From: Macropodus opercularis
Lineage: Eukaryota; Chordata; Actinopteri; Anabantiformes; Osphronemidae
Assembly (NCBI GenBank): GCA_030770545.1
Contig: CM061100.1
Coordinates: forward strand, 9,018,501 to 9,082,500
DNA: 64,000 nucleotides
Reading direction: 5' to 3'
Notes under the pieces: model-generated
The model's input: only the letters and a program-made list of their open reading frames with translations
The model's database searches: none
Told to the model about the DNA's origin: nothing
Program-made: the position numbers and the translations under genes
Shown here: in pieces, positions 27,201 through 40,900 of the stretch
Numbering within the stretch: position 1 is the first letter of the stretch
How the letters are laid out: each line of letters opens with the position of its first letter

Positions 27201-30200
27201 CTTAGAATGGTACGTCTCCCTTGGGCATTGCGAAGCGACTCGGGTACATCTCTGTCATTGACGTTCTAAAGGTGGTGACAGAGGAGTCCGTCTCTGCGGT
27301 GAGTTCACGTGGTTATAATGTCAATATGAAAAAAAAAAGGATAATAAAGATCCATGACACGTTGTAATTGAAATGTTGTTCAAATAGCCAACTTGCTTTG
27401 ATCAGCCTCTGCTCCCTCACATGATTTTAGAAATACTTCATAATTGTTTGTCTCTTTCTTCTGTCTTACTCCTCTCACTCTTTCCTATGCGTCTGCCATA
27501 CGGTGCCTGTCATTGACACGTCACCTGTGCACAGATCACTACGGAGAAGCATCGGATGAGTTTCCCCGAGACCGTAGACGAGATCTTGGATGTTTCCGAG
27601 GATGAGGGTAGGATTTTGGTTTCATCATGGCAAACACGTCAACTGTCCAGCTTTGATGGTTTATTTTCAGGTCACTGTCAGTAGAAGAAGATTTAATGGG
27701 AGGTACACTGACACATCAAAGTAGCATCAAACATGTTCTTCTTATGATTGTTTATAACGCCCTTTTCGTTTGTTTCGTAGGGGTTGCCCAGCTAACGTTA
27801 GGTAGGATTGTGTCTGTATCTCTGCTCAGTGTTCGGTCTGATCAACATGTGCCTTCATTGCGGTTGCACTTTGTTCGTCACTAATTGTCTTCTTTATCAG
27901 TTTCCTCTGAGTCTGCTCTCAAGTCCAGCCCTGTTTGTTTTTTTTCCTCTCATTGTCTTCTCTATTTTTATTCTCTCCTTCTCTCCCTCTCGCTTAAAGC
28001 TTTATTTTTTTTTAAACGTGTTTTCATCCGCATGTGGTCACGACATTTTCCTTTTTCTGAAGAGTTTAATGCACATCTGCTCATTATTTACAGAAGCCCA
28101 GAGTCTCTGCATTTAGACGACAAACGATTTCCTTCCAGCTGAATGTCGCTGTTACTTCTGCCTTTTACAGTCTAATTGATCAATAAGCTGATAAGCTGAC
28201 ACACATGCTGTTCCCCAGCTGTGATGATATCCTGCAAACAGCACACTCAGCTGCTCTTTATGCCTATTTGTGGGTATTGAAGATGTTCGGAGAGAAAATC
28301 AAATCAGTGTAATTAAAAACCACAGTTTAAAAGCAATTGTTCAAGTTTTCTTTTTAAATATTTTCTTCTTGTTGTATTTGTTTGAGTGTGTTGCTGTTCT
28401 CCTCTCTACCATTTCTTTTTATTTACCAGCACAGCTTGTACTGATGGGTGTTTAACTGTCTGTGGACATCTGTTTTGTTGTGAAGTGATTTATAGTTAAA
28501 TATTGGAATCATTTTAATATCATTCCTCCTTAATAATTGAGGTGTTTTCTCCTACACAGAAACAACCATCACCACATGTGATTTCATCTTTAATGGGCAT
28601 GCTCACTAAAAAAAGCTGTCACCAGGTGCCTTGCAGTTTGCCGTCCATACAGTGTCCTAAACTGTCTTAATGCTCACTGTCTTACCAATCTTCTTCTTTT
28701 GTTGTTTTGGTTTCCATTGGCTCTGGTTGTTGCTGGTTTGACTCCATTGCTTGGACTAAATACATTTGAAACTGCTTTGTGGCCATTTTTTTTCTGTGAC
28801 GTCATGAAGGTGAGGGGATGGGAAGGCAGATGGTGTAAAGGCTATTGCTTCCACGTACAGAGAATTTAGTGAGATGAGATTCAAGTGGAGACCAAAGCTC
28901 TGCATACAATGAAAATGTTGAAATGTGTCAAAATGCATTGGAGAAACTTTAAATATTAACTTCAAGAAACTTGAGACTTAACATGGCCATCATTTTGCCC
29001 TGTTTTCCCCTGGTCTTGTCCTTCTTTCTCAATTTATAATGTACACCCTGCAACCTGTTCTCTGAAAGTCTTTGTTCTTTCTCCTTTGCTCCTCTTCCTC
29101 TTTTCTGACCTCTGCATTTTGCCCACAGGAGACGAGTTGCTGGGGATGGATGGAGCGCGCTACTTGAAGCTTGATGACTTCAAGGACCAAGACGACGACT
29201 TCCTCTCCCCCAAGAAAACACTGCGAGACTTTGAAGGTGGCATGGGAACCACGTAAGTCACTGCTTTGGTGTCTGCATACGATTTATCAATGATTTCCAC
29301 TGCTGACATAATACATCCTATAAAAAACAGTGTTGACATAGGGATTCAATGTACGTACATACTGAAATATTGTGAAGCAGTAATATTACATGCTTTTTCA
29401 ATTTTGTCTCTTTTATTTCTTCTTTTTAGACCGTACTCTCCAGCTATTCCCAGGATTCCTTGTGTGTCGCCAGAGACAGTTATGCTGGATCAGGTTGGCT
29501 TAACTCATGACACTGAAAGTCACACTGTGAAAGCTTGTATTGATTTATTTTATTGTAATTGCCAGTGTAGTGAAGTTAAACATCGACAATATATCAACAA
29601 CACATTTGTTTTAGTTAGCTTTTTTTTTTTCTTAGTCTTAGTTGCACTGTCCCCCTTTTCACATTTACTCGTTCTATCTAGAATTCCTCTACTTATTCTC
29701 GCATTTCTCATCTTTCCTTTTGTCTGTCCAACTCTTATGCTACTCTCTACTTTTCTGTCCTTTATAAATGTTTATTTTGCCGCCTCTCACTTCTTCACTG
29801 TCTTTTTATCTCCCTCTCTGGCCTCAGCACACCCCTGTCCCCCTGCCAAAGGAGTATGACGAGGACTCTCTTATCCCCAGCAGCCCGGCTACAGAGACGT
29901 CAGACAACGTCAGCCCTGTGGCCAGCCCTATTCACACAGGGTCAGCTAACAAAGCACTGCACTGCATAAAACCTCACATTTATTATTATGTTTTATGAAT
30001 TCATTCATGCATACAGGGACATTGAGCATTGGACATGTAACAAGCTCATAATCAAACTTAAGACACTGTTTTATATATATTTTGCTGTAATTCTTGTAGT
30101 TCTTTCTTATGTCTAAATGACTCGTAAAACACAAAAGGGAAAATTCATTCAATCAGCATAGAGGACTCACACATGAAAATTAATATTAATTAATTTAATT

Positions 30201-33200
30201 AATATTAATTAATTTAATTAATGAAGTAATAGGATGTTGTTTTACATGTGATTCACAGCTTCCTGGTGAGTTTCATGGTGGACGCCCGAGGAGGCTCCAT
30301 GCGAGGCAGCCGACACCACGGCCTGCGGGTGATCATTCCGCCTCGCACCTGTGCTGCGCCGACGCGCATCACCTGCCGCCTCGTCAAGCCGCAGAAACTG
30401 ACCACACCTCCTCCACTGGTAGAGGGCGAGGGCCTTGCCAGCCGTATCATCTCCTTAGGACCGTCCAGCATGCAGTTCCTCGGGTGAGTCGACTTGTATA
30501 ACTGCACACGTTGTTCTTATTGTGAAATCATAACAAGGCTATAAAGTTTGCAAATGTTGCCCATTCTAATTATTATGTTCAGTGATGTATGTTTAATAGA
30601 GGTTCAAGTTCAAAGCACAGCCTGTTGTTTCTTTGACAGGCCAGTAATAGTGGAAATCCCTCACTTTGCCTCACTGGGCCGAGGGGACAGAGAGCTTGTG
30701 ATCCTCCGCAGTGAAAATGGCTCCGTCTGGAAGGAACATCGCAACCGCTACGGGGACGAAGTGCTTGAAACTATCCTGAATGGCATGGATGAAGGTCAGT
30801 GCGTTGATATCTGATGTCGCAGTCAGTGACACCTCACACAACTGAAGCCTTACGTTAGTCCTAGTCTCGCTGTGTGACCTTTAATGTACAAAACAAGGGC
30901 ACAGAAGAAAAGATTAAAAAGTTCTCAAAAGGATGCTTTGCACCGTGTCCAGGGAAAACTAACAATGACCCTCCTCTCATCTTAATGTCTGTAGACCTGG
31001 AGAGTCAAGAAGAGCTAGAGAAGAAGAGAATCCGCCGGATCATCTCCACCGACTTCCCCCTCTACTTCGCCGTGGTGTCACGCATCCAGCAGGAGAGCGA
31101 CCTGATCGGCCCAGAGGGCGGCCGGCTGAGCAGTAAGCTAGTGCCCCAGGTGGAGGCCATTTTTCCTGAGACAGCCGTCACCAAGAGAGTGAGACTAGGC
31201 CTGCAGGTAAGAAATGGAGCTGAAATCTGAGCATAAATACGTTAGAAGAAGGATATAAGTAAGTGGGAGTTAGCTTTGCCTGTTGTTTTGTTTGTTTAGC
31301 GGACCCAGTGGCTTTTTAGAAATGTACACATGTTTGAATTACAGCTGGCTCAGTGGTCTGAGATTTGACACAACTGAAGCTGACATTGTGCATGTGAGAC
31401 AAACAAGCCTGCAAGTGCACAAGTCATTGCCTGCTCACTGCAGACAGATGATTTATTATCTTATTATTGTGACTGTTTGGCTGTTTGATGACTTGTTTAG
31501 AAGTCGTTCTGTAGGCCAAGCAACTAAATACACTTTAAATCTGACTTTTTCATCGAGTGTCAAATAGAGACCTATGGCAATTATGTTTAGTTGTTTCCTA
31601 TTTTCTGTGGACGATTCACATATTACTTTGTTTAAAGGGTCATTTGAAAGGTCCTGCTTAATATTTTCTCTAATAACTGTTTCATTTGATATCACATCAG
31701 CCTGTTTCTATTACAAGCGATCCATTGCTGCTTACTGTTCACTTTATCGCTTCTTGCGTTGTGGTTTCTATATTTTACTCGTTTTGGTTACTTCACTGTA
31801 CATTATGTATATTGTTTGTCGAAGCACCTGTTGTTTTTTTAAGGAAAAACAATTCAAAGTTTTGCTTTGCCTTATGCTGCTCTCGTTTTCCTTTTATCCA
31901 GCCATTCATCACCCTTCAGTTCCCTGATTTAAGTTGTGAGCCACACTGACTGAGCTGATGCACTGATCCGAGTTGGGTCAGGTGTGAAATATGAATTGGT
32001 TGCATGTGTGAGTATGGTTGTGTGTTTGACGTCTGTATTCTGTTTACTTCCCTGACCTTATTTTCACTTCTACCTATTTATTATGCTTTTGGATCACCTA
32101 TACCTACGTTGGCTTTTATATTAAGTTTGCGATACACCCCAGCTGTCTGTTCAACTCCAAATCTTTTATTCTGTATTTTTTTACCTTTTCCATTTCCTTT
32201 TCCTTGTCCAACTCAGGCACAGCCAATTCCTGACGAACTGCTGACTCGACAGCTTGGTAACCAGGCAACCTTCAGCCCAGTGGTCACCATTGAGCCACGC
32301 AGACGCAAATTCCACCGTCCGATTGGATTGCGCATCCCATTGCCACCGTCCTGGAGGGAGAGCCCACGGGATGCTGGGGAGGGTGATACCACCAGCCTGC
32401 GCCTCCTATGTAGTGTAATTGGTAGGGTTCATTTATTTTTATTTAGAGGTACTGCAGGACTGTGGTATCTTGTTTACCGTCGCTTGAATGCGTGTGGTTG
32501 TTGTGACTCAGGGGGGACAGCACCAGCTCAGTGGGAGGACATCACTGGAACCACCAAGCTGATGTACGCCCATAACTGTGCCAACTTTACCACCAACGTG
32601 TCAGCAAGGTGAGTCCCTCAGCGCTACTCAAAACAGATGATTACCAGTCAGCTTTCCTTCCTTGCTCCTGTGCATAAATCAGCACATTATTCAAGTTTGC
32701 ATCTGCCACTTATTTTTTCTTTCTCGTCCAGATTCTGGCTAGCAGACTGTCCCCGCACCGCAGAGGCTGTGACCTTTGCAAACCTGCTCTACCGAGAGTT
32801 GATGTCCGTTCCATATATGGCCAGGTTTGTTATTTTTGCCAAGATGAATGAAGCTCGCGAGGGGCGCTTGCGTTGCTACTGCATGACAGACGACAAGACG
32901 GACAAAACGCTGGAGCTGCACGAGAACTTTACTGAAGTGGCGCGCAGTCGGGACATTGAGGTTGGTTTCTACGTGCTGTACAGGAAACCGAGGTCCATGC
33001 ATAAAAATATGACCTTTTTTTTATTTGAGAAACTATAACATGTAATGTATTCCCGTGGTCTTGTGGCTCTTTTCTCACAGCTGATGGAGGGCATGCCGCT
33101 GCACCTGGAGTGCTCCGGGAACCTGGTGCCCATCAGGAAGGCCACGCAGCAGCCTCGAAGCTTCAGCTTCCAAGCTTTCCGGGACAACAGATTACCCGTC

Positions 33201-36200
33201 TCTGTCAAGGTCTGTCTCTTGATGACCGTTTGTAACAGCTGCCTTTTTCTTTCGCTCATTACAAATTCATACAGTATTGTGATTCTTCTCTTCAGCCGTT
33301 GGGTTCAGTGTTGCAAGAGTCCTTTCACCAGTTTGTCGGTTTTCCTCCCGACCGAGACAGCGTGTTCATGTGGTGTGTTTGCCTGCCTTGCCAGGTTTTG
33401 TCCCCATTAGCATGTAAAATATCATTGAATGGTACGGTTGAAAAAGCACATCAAGAAAGTTAAGCCACCTTTGACAGAACAAACTTTTCTTTCAAAGGTA
33501 AAAGGATAATAGTATAATATCAGGTAACATTCCAGTCACAGCCAGATTATGCTATTTATTTATTTACTTTATACAAATGAACAGTTTTCCTAATGGTGAT
33601 GATTTTTTTTGTTAATGCAGTGTAATGCATCCTTCATCTCTCGTGTTTGAAGTTTCCTCTCTTGCACAGATGCTGTAATGTGGATGTTTTTATACTGTGC
33701 ATCTGTCTGTATCTCCTTCATGTCTGTTCTGTAATGATTTTAATGTCATTTTTTTATGGTATTCCATACTTTTTTTCTGTGTCACTATCTTTTTGCCCAT
33801 GTGTCTCTATCACTGTGACACGTACACTTCTTAAAATTCAGCTTTATAAATAGGTAAATGTTTTGCTACTTGTGTAGCCAAGCAACAGTCACACTTTCCC
33901 GTGTATCCATCAGCTCTGTGGGGTAACTGTTTGCATGTGTTGTGACTCCCACACTTTCTTTGCCTGCCTTCCTATCTTGCGGCCTTGCTTGTCTGTATGT
34001 GTCTGTCTCACTGTCTCTCTTTCTCTCTCTCACGGTCACTGTGTAACTGTCTGGTCTGATCAGACGTCCAGGTAAAATGTGCAGGTAAATCTCTCCCTCT
34101 TGCCTGCCTGTGGACTGCTTCCATCCCTGTTTCCCCCTGCTTCTCGTCCCATGTTACTGCGCCACATGCTCTGTGTATTATGATTGGCTCTAATACCTGT
34201 GCTGCTCTGTGTTTCTTCCTCCTCCTTGTTTCTTTGGCTCTGTCTCGTGCTCTTCTCTTGCACTCTGTCCCCTCTTCTGTCACTTTTTTCATTCCTTTTC
34301 TTCTACGTGGATTCTACTTTTTCTACCCTCTCTCTCTCCATTCTCTGCTCTCTTTCCTCTTTTTTTCGCTATGTTAGGTCAGAGATAGTAACAAAGATGC
34401 CTCGGGGTTTTTATCCTTTCTGCGGAAATGCACCAAGTACGAGGACGCACAGCATGTACTGTGTAATCTTAACATAACCATGCCACCTTGTGTCAAGGTA
34501 AGTATATACACAAACAATACACACCGTGAGCTTGAATTCCACTAAACAGACACAGTACATTGTTCTATATGAATGTAAATATATAATAAACAGTCTGTCC
34601 AAACTTTCCAATATCCTTGTATGTATTGTATTTGTAGCATGTTATAGCTTGTTTGCCTTTTTAAGGTCGTTGGAAGTGAGGAGCGCCGGAGAACTTTAAC
34701 CCCCCTTGCCCTGAGAGAACGCTACAGCGCACTGAACGAGCCGGGCGTGGGTGAGTCCTCTGCTGTCTGACACTCAGCCCTCTCCCGATGTAAACACGCA
34801 GGAGACGGGCACTGAATGTTGCACTGCCCCTTCTACCCAGAACCCCCTCTGCTTCCCACTCTGCCCTCTCCGTCTCTGGTGCACGCATGGCACAAAAAGA
34901 CCGAGCCTTGGATGCAATGCACTTTTCTACAGTTATGCCCTGGAGGTCTTTGCAGTGTACTTAGAGCAAATCTTATTGAATGTGAAGCCAAAATATGAGC
35001 AGCAGTCCCTGAAATGACCCAAAATGGCTCCATGGCATGTGGCAAAATAGCCACGTATTTCCTTAGTGTCCTGGTAGCTATGACAACCAATGAATGACGA
35101 TTTCTATAAGTTTTGCATGGCGCTGGTGACTCCACTGCGATTTCTAATGGCATGGCAGCAGATACTGTTAGCGTAAGCACCAGGAATGGGCAGGATCTCG
35201 CAGTGGAGTTAGACAGAGGAGCCCTTATACTGGCCTGAGATGGCCATGGGTGGTTTTACAGCCACTGTTGCTGATGGTGGGTGAAGGAATAAAGGTCTTT
35301 TCTGTCTATCTAGTAAACAGCGCTGCTATATTGCACCTTAGTCCCTCTGTATTGGTTACTGAATGTTACTTTGATTGGGACACGTTTTGAATGAACCCCA
35401 AAACTCCCCTGGTTATGTAATGTGTTAATTATGGACTCAAACAGGATTGTACTGCTTACTTCCTTCAACAGAGCTATACTTTGTCAAGGTAGGTATGTCT
35501 ATACCAATCCTAATAGTTTTAGAGAACTCTAAACTATTTTGCAATCAAAGCAAATGGGAAAAATGGAAATTCAAAAGCAACTGTACCTCATGTCAAGTTT
35601 AACTTCAGAGTAATACCGTCATTAGTTTGGTTCAGTTTTTTTCTACAAACTAGGCTTCATGTGTTGTTTGGTGTGTATCTTAAATGTCTATTTTTTCTTT
35701 TTCTTTTTAGTCACAGTCAATGCCATGGAGAGAGCTGAGGTCAAAATCAATATCATAGCTGAACAGCTGGGGTTGAGCTGGGCAGGTTAGTCTTGTAGTA
35801 TCTGTCATATCTGTCTCTTTTTGTGTGTTTAAGTCTGTTTAATTTCTGGGATATCAAACTGAGAATGAGGTTCAATTACATGGGTGAAATTAAGAGAGCA
35901 GATGCAGCGGAGAAGCAACAGGTGGACGACGAACTGCAAGTTTGGAATAGTTGTGGAATGTATATGTGGTGGCCAATGTGATAGTCAATTATCTTGGATT
36001 TTCAGCCTGCATCATATTTCAGCCAGATTTAATCTGGTTTATTTCATTATTGAGCTGAACTGTGTATTTGTCGGTTCTGTTAGAGTTGGCGAGAGAGCTT
36101 CAGTTTGGAGTGGATGATATCAACAGGATTCGTGTGGAAAATCCAAACTCACTGCTTGATCAGAGCTCTGCGCTGCTCAACTTGTGGGTCAGCCGAGAGG

Positions 36201-37857
36201 GTAAAAGGGCCAAAAGTGAGTCCAGCACCACTGTATAGTATACGTATTTCTATTTACCCAAATACTGTAGCATTTTTATACAGGCATAAAACCTGCTATT
36301 ATATATACTGTGCACGGTATTTGTTTTTTTTTGTGTTTGTTGTTTTTCATCTTCACCGACCTTCCCTGTGTGTTTTGTTTTTGTTGACTTTCTGTTTCTC
36401 TGTCTCCCAACCCACTGTCAATGTGTTTTCCTCTTAGTGGAAAACCTGTACACTGCTCTGAAGAACATTGATCGTGCAGACGTTGTAACCTTTCTGGAGG
36501 GTCAGGCTCCACAGCCTGGACCCGGTTCCCTGGAGGAGGGTGCCTGTCGGCTCATCGACCGTGACTCCACCCTTCTGTCCCCCAGTACCATCAATGGTAA
36601 GGCACACGAACACATCCAACATTATATTCAAATTCAAACACCAATGAAATTAAATAAGTATAGTGTATTTAATAACATTTATGTATATATATATGTGTGT
36701 GTGTGTCTGTGTGAAACATATGTATTGGTGACAGGAGCTTGTATAGTCAGTAGTGCTGTACACAATCTATAGTCAAATTATTCAGCACAAGGCGGTGAGC
36801 TCCTACGTTCCACCTCAGAAAACCGCCCTGTCTCCTCTGAATGTGGGTAACAGCCATTTTACCTTGTCTCTGTTGCTCCACAAGAGATCACGGACACAAG
36901 GCCGTCGCGCCTAGTGCACAAGCCACGTGTTATTAGACCCCCGTTTTTCAGAAGGGGTAAGTTGAGTGAACCCGGGCTGCATGGTGGTCTGATGCTTATG
37001 TACCGATGATGATGATGACGAAGCTCAAATGATGTTCTCAAAATGGTGTCTCCCACCATGAACCCAGCCGTTTTGCAGCCTTTTTGCAGCATGCACTAAC
37101 ACCGCCTCTGTGCATTCCTCACTGGGGCACAAGTCATTGTTTATCCATTTAGTTTTTTTTTTGTTTTTGTTTTTTTTCACACCTCATATCTGAGCCCCAA
37201 AAAAGATGGTTCGTATTGTTGACGGTAGGAGAAACGAGGGATTTTGGGGAGGTTACATGTAGGCGAAGGCGTGGCTGCGTGAGGGTGTGCACGCATACAT
37301 GCATGTGCGTTGATACACTACTGCACATGCCCGTACGTGTTCTGTGTGGGTCTGGGATGGCTACTCCAGTTAGCGCTAGTACACAGACGATTGATGATCT
37401 GGGCCTTCATATCTTGTTTCTGTTCTTCCCTCTTTCACTTTGTCTGTCTTTTCACTTTCTCTCCCTGAGAATAAGACAGAATTTTACCTGTGTCGCTCAT
37501 AGACAGCAGACATTGCTCCGTAATTGCAATGTTATGGCAGTCTTGAAATTTTGTCTTTAGCTCAGGGCTCTACTCTGTCCTACTCTGAACCTACGACATG
37601 TCATATCTGCTGCCCAGCCGCCCCGCTCCTCCTCCTTCCTCCCCTCTCCTGCTCTTCTTCCTCACAGCTCTTCCTGTCCGACCTCTGACCTCATGTTGAC
37701 CTCTGGGCCTCCTCTTCTCTTGTCATCTTATTTTCCCGCGCTCCTCCCTCGTTTAGTCGAGCGGGGACCTTCTCCTCCTCCTCCTCTCTGAGTCCAGCTC
37801 TGTGTGTGTACTACAATTTGTGCATGTGCACGGTGCATGCTTCGCTGTTATACTGTC

Positions 37858-37902
<45 letters not shown>

Positions 37903-40900
37903 AGAGCCGCAGACCTGGGCTTTAATAAACGTAGCTACATTTAAAGGAAAGCACTTGCAAGGAATTTCTTTGTGTGTGAATATTTTGTCTTGTTTTTACA
38001 CAAGTTTGAAATACCTTGCAATCAATGTAAGGGCTTAAAATAATCTCATATTTCCTCAGGTCTATGTTTTGTCTGAGTGGGCAGTTGAATAAAATAAAAG
38101 CTTGCTGTTTGTGAATCGTTATGTGCATGGCATGCTTGCAGTGTATGAAGTGTTCTTCACTGTGTAAAATGTTTTCTCTGTTCAGTGGGCATTGTTTCAA
38201 ATGTTATATTAACAAGCACACTTTTTTTTTTTCTTGTGAAAACAAATGGTGTTTTTAATACAACTCTGTAAAACACGTGATCTGCTGCGTAGCACATAAT
38301 GTTCAAACTACAATGTTGCTGTAACAGCGTGTCTTTCATTCATGGGCAAAATAGCTACAGTAACTGTAAATAAAGCTCTTCTCGCTTGTGTTTAGTTAGT
38401 TTTGTGTCATACTTGAAAGGTTTATTGTATGTTTTTTTTTTATCATAAAATATAAAAATATTTTTGTCAATAACTGATAATAATTTTCATAATGTGTCTT
38501 TTGCCCATACCGGATGATGATGACTCGCTTAACACGGCATGAACATTATCTGCCAGCAGGCATATTGCTGTGTGGTGCTGTGTGTCTGTGTATGTGTTTC
38601 AGTGTGTGTGATTATTTCTGTACAGGTCAAAAATGTGTATCTTCATCTGTATTTTAATACGAGTGCCGTGTTTTAATGTGTATATATGTGTGTGGGGTGT
38701 GTCTGTGTGTGTGTGTGTTCACGTACTGTGGCGAAGAGTGTAGACTAGTGTGTGTTGTGTCTTTTTCTCTGTGGAGTTTCTTTGTGCTTCACTACATCCC
38801 GTGTCTGTGTTGAAGTAGTAGGAGTGAAGGGAAAGGCTAACCCACATTCACCTGACTCGTTCTAACTCCTGCTCTGATTCTGACTCATTCCTCCCCGTTC
38901 ACCTCATTCTGACGCCACCTGTCATCATGCTGGCCCTGTACCATCCCAGACACACGCATGCATATACACACACACTCGGTTAAAGCGCATAAACATTGAG
39001 ACATAGTTACTGACAAAGTAAAGAGGTACTTCACCCATTACTACATAGTTTTGGTAGGTTCTATCAGAAGACATATTAATAAAGTTATGTTTTTGTATGA
39101 GTTTGTCTTTTTGTGAAACAATGTGCTGTTAAGATATAAACAACTGAAATAATGGTCACTTTCCATGCACATCCAAGGCTTCGTGTCCATTTATAAAAGG
39201 TTGCTTGATACAATTTATCAGCCTTCTACTGTCTAACAATATGCAGTATCGTGGCCACTATCCTTGTTTTTGTCTTCACTCAGGACAACCAGAAAGAGAT
39301 TTAAAACACATTTTTAGACATGATAGGAACTAATTAATTATATAGAACTATTTTAGTGCCTATGTTAGTGTTAGTATAAATAACAGTTTATGCTTTTTAA
39401 TTACAAATACAAATCTGCAGTATAATCAAAATTCTGATTTCTAGATCAAATTGTTAGTGCAAATAGAAAGTAAACTAAAGACACTGTCATCTACTACACT
39501 ACTATAAAACATTTACTTGCAATGTGGTAATAGTTTTGATTTGGGTGAAATACACCTTTACCGTTCAGTTTCACTTATCTAGACTCATTGACTTCATATT
39601 TAGCTAAATTTCTTTAGAGCACTAAGCACAGACATTTTTTTTTGACAGAATACACAATAGCAAAAATCTAAATCTTTTAAACTATATCTTGCTTTGTACT
39701 AAAGTACTTTTCTGTGTGTCAGAAATGATCACTGTACTGTATATCAGTGTGCATCCACCTACGTAAATAGGTTCTTCTGTCTTTGATAGTTCCCAAGGTT
39801 GTCTGAATACATTATTACCATCTATACCACTATACATAGTTTATAAAAAAACAAAGTATTTCAATAAAATTAATACAAGTGTATGCTGTTTAATCTTCTG
39901 TGCCATCATCTACCTAATTTATAAAATAAAATAATCAACTAAATGACTGATTTCCCATTTTTAGATATCTGTAATAATCAATACAGACACAAATTATTTA
40001 TACAAATATCATAAACATAAAATAGTTTTGTCCAATGTGCAAGCGGATGTGTGTTTATGTATATATGTACTGTATGTGTGTGAGTGGGTGTGTATGCACA
40101 GTGGCCTTAATTTGGATGCCTGGGCTGCAGAAATAAAAATGCATGACATGCAACTGAAGAAAAATGCAAGACAACAACAGTAACTTGCAGAATCCTTGCA
40201 GAATCTGCAAGTTGCTGTTGACTCCCGTCCAGGGTTGGAACGATAATAGAGAGGTTTGGCTCAAGCTTTAGCGTTTGTTGTCGCTTAAAAGAAGTTGATC
40301 CATTATCTGCGTAATCTGAGTAGCTTCTGAGAAGTCCCAGTACCTGACCATTGCCTTGACTGGTCACCTCATATAAAAGAACAACAAATTGAAGATACCT
40401 TTCTCATTCGGGGCCTCCAGACCTCAAATGAACAAGTCTTCTCTAAAAGTCAGAACTTCGTCTTTGAAGTGCGTGTAAATCCAGCAGATCTGCTGAAATG
40501 TTTGATCACCTTTGCTATTGCCTACAGTTGTGATCAGGATTGGAAGGTGTCGCATGTCTTTATGCTCTGTTACAGCATTATTAACAATAAGCTCATATCG
40601 TGCCAACCCCACCTCTAATATATCAATACCTGTATACTCACCTTTTTTTTCTATTAAGGAACACAGTGAATGTTCAGCAAATTCACCTTTTTACATGGTA
40701 CAAACTGAGAGCCCTGCACCACTCGCCTCACCGTCAGTGACCACTGCACCCGTACTGCTGTGTCCCAATTACCAAAAACCTAAAGTACTTTTCATAAGGC
40801 TGTGCCTTTAAGCATATTGGCTGGGATTTATACATGATGTTGGATTCATCTTGGTTCACAATCAGTGTGTCTTTGTTCTGACACTGATTTAAGATGATTA

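Noticed and set aside
31283..32216. Hydrophobic open frames rich in Phe and Leu in an ank1 intron
   Set aside because: Composition of T-rich intron DNA; no splice phase or homology supports a membrane exon.
36786..36846. Second open segment with splice-like ends in the same ank1 intron as the cassette
   Set aside because: Its 61-nt length would shift frame into the next exon and its acceptor lacks a pyrimidine tract.
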